Source of the DNA: Elusimicrobia bacterium RIFCSPHIGHO2_02_FULL_57_9
Lineage (GTDB): Bacteria > Elusimicrobiota > Elusimicrobia > UBA1565 > UBA9628
Length of the DNA: 10,264 nucleotides
Reading direction: 5' to 3'
Assembly (NCBI GenBank): GCA_001800015.1
Contig: MGUO01000198.1
Span: 1-10,264 of the forward strand
The notes beneath the pieces are model-generated. The model was given only the letters and a program-made list of their open reading frames with translations, ran no database searches and had not been told where the DNA came from. Position 1 is the first letter of the stretch, and every line of letters starts with the position of its first letter. The position numbers and the translations under genes are program-made. Shown piece after piece: positions 5,745-10,264 of the stretch.

Positions 5745-6269
5745 TTAGCGGACAAGCGCGTATAGGAAAGAATCGATGGTCTTGCCGTCCTTGGTGATCG
5801 ACTTTTTTAATCTTCCTTCCAACTTGTATCCGGCTTTCTCGAGCACTCTGGCCGACGCGGGATTCCATGCGAATACCGGCGCATAGAGCCGACATAGATC
5901 GAAATTTTTGAAGGCATATTCGCTGACCGCCTTAAGAGCTTCCGTGGCGATGCCTTGTCCCCAATAAGCTTCTCCCAGCCAGTAGCCAATTTCCGAGGAA
6001 CGCTGTTCCACGTCGTTGCGCAAATGAATGCCGATGCCGCCCGCGGCTTGGTCGTTCACCACGATGGCGAACATGGTCAGGGGTCTAATTTTGGATGCGG
6101 ACTTGATCCATTCTTGGGCGTCTTTGGCGGAGTAGGGGTAGGGAAACCCATCGCGCAAATTGATCGAAACTTTTCTATTGTTGGCATGAGTCACCAGCGA
6201 TTTCTCATCGCCTTTTTTCCAGGGGCGCAAAACGGCGCTGGAAAGTTCTATTTCTAGATTTTTAGGCAT
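5745..6269 (-). CDS. GNAT-family N-acetyltransferase, RimJ/RimL type
   Basis: This 174-aa probable cytoplasmic enzyme would transfer acetyl from acetyl-CoA to an amine, often a protein N-terminus. It shows the Acetyltransf_3 pattern in order: LRPWKKGDEKSLVTHANN near the start; FPYPYSAKDAQEWI at 42-55; the central strands FAIVVNDQAAGGIGIH; EIGYWLGEAYWGQGIATEAL at 93-112 with the acetyl-CoA pyrophosphate loop GQGIAT; and the late NPASARVLEKAGYKLEGRLK. Length and motifs are complete. The substrate cannot be told; ribosomal protein or small-molecule targets are both seen in this family. The ATG at 6269 has only a weak SD. A perfect TATAAT (6318-6323) would give about 41 nt of leader containing a 20-nt palindrome. 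The gene follows the rhomboid-like gene on the same strand. Confidence 0.9.
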   Translation of the reverse strand: MPKNLEIELSSAVLRPWKKGDEKSLVTHANNRKVSINLRDGFPYPYSAKDAQEWIKSASKIRPLTMFAIVVNDQAAGGIGIHLRNDVEQRSSEIGYWLGEAYWGQGIATEALKAVSEYAFKNFDLCRLYAPVFAWNPASARVLEKAGYKLEGRLKKSITKDGKTIDSFLYALVR

Positions 6270-6281
6270 AGAGTCCCGCGC

Positions 6282-6301
6282 AACTGTCCATAGGGACAGT
6301 T
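6282..6301. repeat. Perfect 8-bp hairpin in the acetyltransferase leader
   Basis: AACTGTCC-ATAG-GGACAGTT is a perfect inverted repeat with a 4-nt loop. It lies 13-32 nt upstream of the acetyltransferase ATG and after the rhomboid-like stop. Neither strand has a T-tract directly after it, so it is not a standard intrinsic terminator. It could be an operator, a leader RNA structure or a dispersed palindromic repeat unit. Confidence 0.6.
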
Positions 6302-6317
6302 AAAAATGATGGAAATT

Positions 6318-6323
6318 ATTATA
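6318..6323 (-). promoter_or_regulatory. Consensus -10 box for the acetyltransferase gene
   Basis: The minus strand reads TATAAT, a perfect -10, just after the rhomboid-like stop codon. No good -35 is found at 16-18 bp upstream, so strength is uncertain. Transcription would begin near 6311, giving about 41 nt of leader that includes the 6282-6301 hairpin. Confidence 0.4.
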
Positions 6324-6328
6324 CTTTT

Positions 6329-6964
6329 TTATCGGAATTTCCCGCGATGGCGCCAGTGATGCCACATGAGTTCCAGTTCGGCTTTATGCTCGGCGCCGAA
6401 AAATAGTAGGTAGTTGATTAGCCCCGCCAGGATGGCGATTCTAATCGCATAACCGCCGGTCAGAAGGTTGTAGCCGATCATGGCCCAGGTGAGAGCCGCC
6501 AGCCATTTCATTTTGACGGGGAGGAAAAAGAACAGAAGTATCTGGAACTTGGGATTAATACGGGCAAAGGCCAGAAACAGGCTGGTGGAGAATGCGGTGT
6601 TGCCCAGTTCTAAATTGAGAGCTAGGGCGGGGAGGGCCGTGCTCAAGGCCCCTATCAGGCAGAACAGGGTGAATTTGAAATCGCCCCATTCATTTTCCAG
6701 CATCCTCATATAGCTGTAATAAAGGATAAGCCAGAGAAACATCCAAAGCGGGGCCAGCGGCGGGGGAACGAATATATAAGTGATGAGTCTCCAAACCTCG
6801 CCCTGCCGGATCAATACCGGATCAAGCGCGAGTTGACGGGGAAAATCAGGCCGAAACAGGGCAAGGACGCCGACCGCCGCGTTCATGCCGGCCAGAAACC
6901 CGGGCAGGCCCGGGATGGAAAGAAACCCTAGTTTTCTTTTGGCGCGATCTATCCAGCGAGGCAC
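6329..6964 (-). CDS. Rhomboid/Derlin-like membrane protein without protease motif
   Basis: This 211-aa protein has about five to six hydrophobic segments (roughly 20-37, 70-86, 99-118, 126-148, 154-170 and 172-190). The stretch GEVWRLITYIFVPP at 55-68, ahead of the next membrane segment, and the LENEWGDFKF loop at 89-98 are typical of the rhomboid/Derlin superfamily. The catalytic GxSG expected before the fourth helix is absent: the region reads LGNTAFSTSLFLAF, and no matching GxxxH dyad histidine follows. It is therefore probably a non-proteolytic pseudo-rhomboid. The C-terminus (HKAELELMWHHWRHRGKFR) is basic and polar. The start is GTG at 6964, with no SD and a TATTAT box 6 nt upstream, suggesting a leaderless mRNA. 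It is divergent from murB across 54 bp. Client and function are unknown. Confidence 0.75.
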   Translation of the reverse strand: MPRWIDRAKRKLGFLSIPGLPGFLAGMNAAVGVLALFRPDFPRQLALDPVLIRQGEVWRLITYIFVPPPLAPLWMFLWLILYYSYMRMLENEWGDFKFTLFCLIGALSTALPALALNLELGNTAFSTSLFLAFARINPKFQILLFFFLPVKMKWLAALTWAMIGYNLLTGGYAIRIAILAGLINYLLFFGAEHKAELELMWHHWRHRGKFR

Positions 6965-6970
6965 GAAGGC

Positions 6971-6976
6971 ATAATA
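6971..6976 (-). promoter_or_regulatory. -10 box of the rhomboid-like gene, leaderless spacing
   Basis: TATTAT (5/6) on the minus strand is followed by exactly 6 nt (GCCTTC) and then the GTG start at 6964, so transcription would begin on the start codon. There is no SD. The -35 position (about 6994-6999) does not match the consensus. Confidence 0.45.
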
Positions 6977-7005
6977 CCATTTAGCCTTCCCGCCGCACTC
7001 TTTGA

Positions 7006-7011
7006 TATAGT
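7006..7011 (+). promoter_or_regulatory. -10 box of murB, near-leaderless spacing
   Basis: TATAGT (5/6) ends 7 nt before the GTG at 7019, placing transcription start at 7018 or 7019. AAAGG at 7012-7016 is only 2 nt from the start codon, too close to act as an SD. The -35 is weak (TTAGCC at 6981-6986 or TAGCCT at 6982-6987). The box is back to back with the rhomboid-like promoter in a 54-bp divergent gap. Confidence 0.45.
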
Positions 7012-7018
7012 AAAGGCC

Positions 7019-7924
7019 GTGGATTCGCCGTGGCGCCTTGAGCTTAAAAAATTATTGCCTCATGCAAAATTTGACGAATCGTTAAGCCGCTACACCACTT
7101 TCCGCATCGGCGGCCCGGCCGACGCTTATGTTGAAATACGCGACGCGGGAGAGCTTGCCGCGTTGGCGGGCTCGGCGGGCTCAAGCGGCGTTGCCTTGAT
7201 GTTTTTGGGTTGGGGCTCGAATCTTTTAGTGCGCGACGGAGGCTGGCGCGGCATTGCCGCGCGGTTGCGGGGGGATTTCGAGAAGCTCGAATTTTTGCCG
7301 GATGGCCGCGTTGCCGCCGGCGCCGGGGTGCGCGTGCCGCAGTTGGTGGCTGCCTGCGCGGAAAATGGCCTTGGCGGCGATGAGTCGTTGGTGGGAATTC
7401 CGGGCACGGTGGGCGGGGCCCTGGTCATGAACGCGGGAACGCGCGATGGGGAGATCGGGGCGTTGGTGCAAGAGGTGGAAATCTTCGATCGGGAAATCCT
7501 GGCGCCCAAAAAATTAACCCGCGGCGAGCTGGTTTTTCGATACCGCTCCAGCAATTTGGGGGGGCGCATCATTTTAGGCTGCGTGCTTCAATTGAAACCA
7601 GGAAATAAAGTTGATATAATGAGACGCGTTCAAGAGTGCCAGCAAAAACGGCTTCAAACTCAACCCATCCATACTTATAACGTGGGCTCTATTTTTAAGA
7701 ATCCTCCCGGACTTTTCGTCGCCAAGCTCATCGAGCAAGCCGGCCTTAAGGGCATGGTCTGCGGGGGAGCCCGGATATCGCCGCTGCATGCTAATTTTAT
7801 CGAGAATTTTTCAGGCGCCAAGGCCTCGGATGTGCTCGAGTTGACGCGCCGGATTCAAGAAAAAATCAAGTCCGCCTTCAACGTGGAGCTTGAGCTTGAA
7901 ATAAAGGTGATCGGTGAACCCTAA
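7019..7924 (+). CDS. murB: UDP-N-acetylenolpyruvoylglucosamine reductase (MurB)
   Basis: This 301-aa cytoplasmic FAD enzyme reduces UDP-GlcNAc-enolpyruvate with NADPH to UDP-MurNAc, the second step of peptidoglycan precursor synthesis. The FAD domain begins with SRYTTFRIGGPAD (23-35) and continues with LGWGSNLLVRDGG (63-75) and GIPGTVGGALVMNAG (126-140). Active-site elements are R176 in FRYRSS, S224 in NVGSIFKNPPG (the proton-donor serine) and E294 in ELELEIKVIG. GGARISPLHANFIEN (249-263) is also diagnostic. The length suits the shorter type II MurB without the extra loop of the E. coli enzyme. The GTG start fits the family N-terminus; no SD is usable, and a -10 lies directly upstream. It is the first gene of the division cluster and overlaps ftsQ by 11 nt. 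No ddl lies between murB and ftsQ. Confidence 0.96.
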   Translation: MDSPWRLELKKLLPHAKFDESLSRYTTFRIGGPADAYVEIRDAGELAALAGSAGSSGVALMFLGWGSNLLVRDGGWRGIAARLRGDFEKLEFLPDGRVAAGAGVRVPQLVAACAENGLGGDESLVGIPGTVGGALVMNAGTRDGEIGALVQEVEIFDREILAPKKLTRGELVFRYRSSNLGGRIILGCVLQLKPGNKVDIMRRVQECQQKRLQTQPIHTYNVGSIFKNPPGLFVAKLIEQAGLKGMVCGGARISPLHANFIENFSGAKASDVLELTRRIQEKIKSAFNVELELEIKVIGEP

Positions 7925-8726
7925 GCTCATGCGTCATCGCGTTGTCTTGCGGCCCAAGGTGCGCGGCCAAAAGATCAGGCAGCAGGCCGCCATCGCCGCG
8001 CTGCTGATGCTGGGCGTGGGAGCCGCAGCGACGCTTAGGCATTTCGATTGGGGAGCGCTCTCTTCGCGGCGGCCAAAAATAGACGTCGCGCCTCCCTTTT
8101 GGTCTTTTGAAGTGCAGGGAGTGCCGAAAGAATTGCGGGATATTGTTCTGGCCTTTTTAAACGACAGGCCGCGGCTTTCCCCGGCGCAAACAGTGCAAGA
8201 GTTGGGCCGGCGTTTTCCTTGTTTAGAAACCATCAATTTTAACCGGCCATGGTTTAAGGAAACCTTGCGATTCGATCTCAGCATGCGCCGGGCTTTGGGG
8301 CAGGTTCAGATTAACCGCAAGCCGGCGGGTTTTCTTAGTGATAACGGGGTGATTTTTTCTTCTCCGGCAGGCTTTTACACCGGCGTCTTGCCGGTTCTTG
8401 AAACCGGGCAAGCCGATTCAGCGGAGCTTAAGGCCTTGGCCGGTTTTCTTTCGGCGGCGGCCCGTCCCGGGGCGCTGCTCTCGCCCTTGGAGAGCATGCG
8501 TTTTATTTCCAGCGAAGATGGTTGGGAAGCGGCATTGGCCGACGGCACCAGGGCTCAGTGGGGCCAATTGGCTTGGACGCGAGAGAAGCTGGAGCGTTTG
8601 CGGGAAGTGCTGATCAAGGCGCGGTCCGAATTCGACGGGGGAGTGACGGCCGACTTGAGATATTTTGAAGATGGGAGAATATTGCTGCGGCCCCTTGCGC
8701 CGCCGCGTCCCGCCGGCCGGAGATAA
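7914..8726 (+). CDS. ftsQ: Cell-division protein FtsQ (POTRA-domain bitopic membrane protein)
   Basis: The 270-aa protein has a short basic cytoplasmic tail (residues 1-24, rich in R and K), one membrane segment (about 25-41, AAIAALLMLGVGAAATL) and an extracytoplasmic part. A POTRA-like domain starts at about 62 (FWSFEVQGVPKELRD) and runs to about 130. An FtsQ-type region follows, with AGFLSDNGVIFSS at 138-150 matching the usual 'a.Ld..G.vf' turn. FtsQ links early divisome components to FtsB/FtsL and the septal synthase. Sequence conservation is low, as is normal for FtsQ; position between murB and ftsA supports the call. The GTG at 7914 lies inside the end of murB, behind AAAGGTGAT, which pairs well with the 16S 3' end, so it is translationally coupled. 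ATG 7929 is an alternative. The tail is Pro/Arg-rich. Confidence 0.85.
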   Translation: MNPKLMRHRVVLRPKVRGQKIRQQAAIAALLMLGVGAAATLRHFDWGALSSRRPKIDVAPPFWSFEVQGVPKELRDIVLAFLNDRPRLSPAQTVQELGRRFPCLETINFNRPWFKETLRFDLSMRRALGQVQINRKPAGFLSDNGVIFSSPAGFYTGVLPVLETGQADSAELKALAGFLSAAARPGALLSPLESMRFISSEDGWEAALADGTRAQWGQLAWTREKLERLREVLIKARSEFDGGVTADLRYFEDGRILLRPLAPPRPAGRR

Positions 8727-8733
8727 CGCATGG

Positions 8734-8758
8734 CACCTTTCCAATATATTGGATGGTG
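8734..8758 (+). repeat. Palindrome in the ftsQ-ftsA gap
   Basis: TCCAATATATTGGA (8740-8753) is a perfect 14-bp palindrome. CACC (8734-8737) and GGTG (8755-8758) extend the pairing around a small bulge of 2 versus 1 nt. It could be an operator (DNA symmetry) or an RNA hairpin just after the ftsQ stop. No T-tract follows, so it is not an intrinsic terminator. Confidence 0.55.
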
Positions 8759-8766
8759 TCATACCG

Positions 8767-8785
8767 TCCTTAGGGAATATAAGGA
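8767..8785 (+). promoter_or_regulatory. ftsA: Hairpin that would sequester the ftsA Shine-Dalgarno
   Basis: TCCTTA (8767-8772) can pair with TAAGGA (8780-8785) across a 7-nt loop (GGGAATA). The 3' arm contains most of the ftsA SD AAGGAG (8781-8786), which is 5 nt before the ATG at 8792. If formed, it would limit ribosome access to ftsA. With 6 bp it is only modestly stable, and any regulation is inference. Confidence 0.4.
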
Positions 8786-8791
8786 GTAGGT

Positions 8792-10033
8792 ATGGCAAAA
8801 CAAGAATCCGTTGCAGGGTTGGATATGGGCAGCGGCCGGGTCACCTGCCTCATCGGCACGCCGAATGCCGACAATCAGCGCATGAAGATTTTGGGAGGGG
8901 CCAGCGTCCCTTGCCGGGGCATCAAGGGCGGCGTGGTGATCAACATCCATGAGACCGCACGGGCCGTGACCCAAGCCGTTGAGGAGGCGGAAGCCGCAGC
9001 CAAACAGATGGTCGCCAGCCTGTATATGGGCGTGCGAGGAAACCATCTGCAATCCTTCAATAATCGGGGAGCCTTCAACATTGCGCGCACCGATAAAGAA
9101 ATCACGGCCGAGGACATAAATTCCGTGGTCGCCAACGCCAAGGCTATTCCTTTGTCCTCCGACCGCGAAATTCTGCACGTCGTGCCGCAGGGCTTCAGCC
9201 TCGACCGCCAGCGTGGCGTGCCGCATCCGGTGGGTATGGAAGGCTCTCTGCTTGAAGTCGACGTGCATATCGTGACCGCCTCGACCGCGCATCTTAACAA
9301 CATCATCAAAACCGTGGCCCAGGCCGGCTTTTCCGTGATCGAGCCTATCTACGGGTTGCTTGCCGTCGGCGAGGTCCTGGTGACTCCCGAGGAAAAGGAC
9401 CTGGGCTGCCTGCTCATCGATTTCGGCGGCCAGTCGATTTCTCTCGGCATTTATTCCGAGGGCAGCATCCGTTATTCTAAGGAATTGGCCATCGGCTCCG
9501 ATTTTATCACCCGGGATTTGGCGGTGGGCCTAAGGACCTCCTTGGCGGCTGCCGAGAAAATAAAGATGGAGCACGCCGTCGCGCATCCCGCGCTGCTCAA
9601 TGGGGACAACGAGATCGATTTTCACGGCGTGGACGGCAGAAGCCTTCAGAAGGTGAAAACCAGCGCCATGATGGGCATTATCCTGCCCCGTGTCGAGGAG
9701 ATATTCTCCTTGATCGCCGATGATTTGCAGAATTCTTCCTATGCGGATCTGGTGGTTTCAGGGGGAGCGGTTATCACGGGCGGCGGGTCGCTCATGCGGG
9801 GGACCACCGCGGCGGCCGAGCAAATATTGGGCATGCCCGTGCGCGTGGGCATGGCGCATCCAGACTTTTTCGAGGCTGAGTCTCCGTGGTTGAATCCAAC
9901 CTATGCCACGGCCCTGGGGCTGCTGCATTTTTCCCGGCAGGTCCGTTGGGGTTGCGGGCTCAACCGATTTATTTCCCGTAAAAAGCCTATGTGGCTGCGG
10001 CGGATCACTTCCGTTTTTGAGGATATATTTTGA
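8792..10033 (+). CDS. ftsA: Cell-division protein FtsA (actin-like membrane tether of FtsZ)
   Basis: This 413-aa actin-fold ATPase anchors the FtsZ ring to the inner membrane and recruits later divisome proteins. Phosphate-1 motif AGLDMGSGRVTCLIG is at 8-22. An FtsA-specific 1C subdomain spans about 83-165. Phosphate-2 LLIDFGGQSISLGIY is at about 208-222, and the adenosine motif VVSGGAVITGGGSLMRG is at about 321-336. The last 14 residues, MWLRRITSVFEDIF, form the amphipathic membrane-targeting helix, joined by a linker (SRQVRWGCGLNRFISRKKP). The ATG at 8792 has a clear SD, AAGGAG, which may be partly hidden in a hairpin. It lies 65 bp after ftsQ, and its TGA overlaps the ftsZ TTG start by 4 bases. 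Length is normal and nothing is missing. Confidence 0.97.
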   Translation: MAKQESVAGLDMGSGRVTCLIGTPNADNQRMKILGGASVPCRGIKGGVVINIHETARAVTQAVEEAEAAAKQMVASLYMGVRGNHLQSFNNRGAFNIARTDKEITAEDINSVVANAKAIPLSSDREILHVVPQGFSLDRQRGVPHPVGMEGSLLEVDVHIVTASTAHLNNIIKTVAQAGFSVIEPIYGLLAVGEVLVTPEEKDLGCLLIDFGGQSISLGIYSEGSIRYSKELAIGSDFITRDLAVGLRTSLAAAEKIKMEHAVAHPALLNGDNEIDFHGVDGRSLQKVKTSAMMGIILPRVEEIFSLIADDLQNSSYADLVVSGGAVITGGGSLMRGTTAAAEQILGMPVRVGMAHPDFFEAESPWLNPTYATALGLLHFSRQVRWGCGLNRFISRKKPMWLRRITSVFEDIF

Positions 10034-10264
10034 AGATACAAGTTTCCGAGGAAATCCAGGAATCGCGCGCCGTCATCAAGGTGATCGGCGTAGGCGGCGC
10101 GGGCGGCAACGCCATCAATCGCATGGCCGAGGCAGGCATTCAGGGCGTGGAGCTTATCGCGGCTAATTCCGACGCCCAGGATTTGCGGCGCAGCGAGGCA
10201 TCCGTTCGCATCCAGGTAGGCGAAAATCTGACCAAGGGCCTGGGAGTCGGGGGTGATGCCGCCA
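10030..10264 (+). CDS. ftsZ: Cell-division GTPase FtsZ, 5' part only
   Basis: FtsZ is the tubulin-like GTPase that forms the division ring; 78 codons are present before the window edge. The start is TTG at 10030, overlapping the ftsA stop as TTGA, with GAGGA (10019-10023) 6 nt upstream, so it is coupled to ftsA. Residues 14-32 read AVIKVIGVGGAGGNAINRM, the first nucleotide-binding loop. They are followed by GVELIAANSDAQDL (39-52), where most FtsZ have AVNTDAQAL, and then ENLTKGLGVGGDAA (65-78), the second glycine-rich loop. The N-terminal tail before the GTPase core is about 14 residues. The remainder, including the tubulin signature GGGTGTG, lies outside the window. Confidence 0.95.
   Translation, partial: MKIQVSEEIQESRAVIKVIGVGGAGGNAINRMAEAGIQGVELIAANSDAQDLRRSEASVRIQVGENLTKGLGVGGDAA

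Noticed and set aside
8759..9292. A 177-codon minus-strand open frame inside ftsA.
   Set aside because: It is a shadow of ftsA, which has complete motifs and a good SD.
1..10264. Search for CRISPR repeats, transposase genes, insertion-sequence ends, toxin-antitoxin or defence genes.
   Set aside because: No spaced direct repeats, transposase motifs or defence-associated domains were seen; gene content is housekeeping plus small regulators.

Overview
This window looks like chromosomal DNA from a free-living, respiring bacterium with a peptidoglycan wall, and probably with an outer membrane. It carries a division and cell-wall cluster (murB-ftsQ-ftsA-ftsZ) and a three-gene succinate dehydrogenase/fumarate reductase operon (sdhCAB). 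The sdhCAB operon is of the type with one dihaem b558 anchor, which occurs in Bacteroidota, Chlamydiota, Elusimicrobiota and relatives. Moderately high GC, compact gene packing and many GTG/TTG starts fit an uncultured lineage such as Elusimicrobiota. That placement is a guess from gene style; I see no diagnostic marker gene.

Layout, left to right. (1) Bases 1-650, minus strand: a small secreted His/Cys-rich protein (DUF2946-like) is followed by the start of a second exported protein that runs off the left edge, possibly an outer-membrane receptor. (2) 651-723, plus: tRNA-Pro(TGG). (3) 724-1008: no convincing gene, only a 15-codon ORF behind a strong Shine-Dalgarno (SD) and a second orphan SD. 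(4) 1009-1850: an XRE-type regulator (minus) is divergent from a lone receiver-domain response regulator (plus). The AT-rich gap between them holds a palindrome that overlaps the receiver gene's -35. (5) 1852-5593, minus: operon sdhC-sdhA-sdhB followed by a second lone receiver protein. (6) 5745-6964, minus: a RimJ/RimL-like acetyltransferase and a rhomboid/Derlin-fold membrane protein that lacks the protease serine motif. (7) 7019-10264, plus: murB, ftsQ, ftsA and the 5' part of ftsZ, tightly packed.

How the parts work together: sdhCAB encodes a complete membrane complex with FAD, three Fe-S clusters and two haems, coupling succinate/fumarate to the quinone pool. A receiver protein is co-transcribed at its 3' end. 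MurB makes UDP-MurNAc for peptidoglycan. FtsQ, FtsA and FtsZ build the divisome, with FtsA tethering FtsZ to the membrane through its C-terminal helix.

Two non-coding patterns stand out. Three genes that begin transcription units (at 1491, 6964 and 7019) have a -10-like hexamer placed so that transcription would begin at or within 1 nt of the start codon, with no usable SD. This suggests leaderless mRNAs, while internal operon genes use clear SDs. Separately, the 65-bp ftsQ-ftsA gap holds two successive hairpins, the second of which pairs with the ftsA SD. I found no CRISPR array, transposase, insertion sequence, defence system or clearly new multi-gene system.
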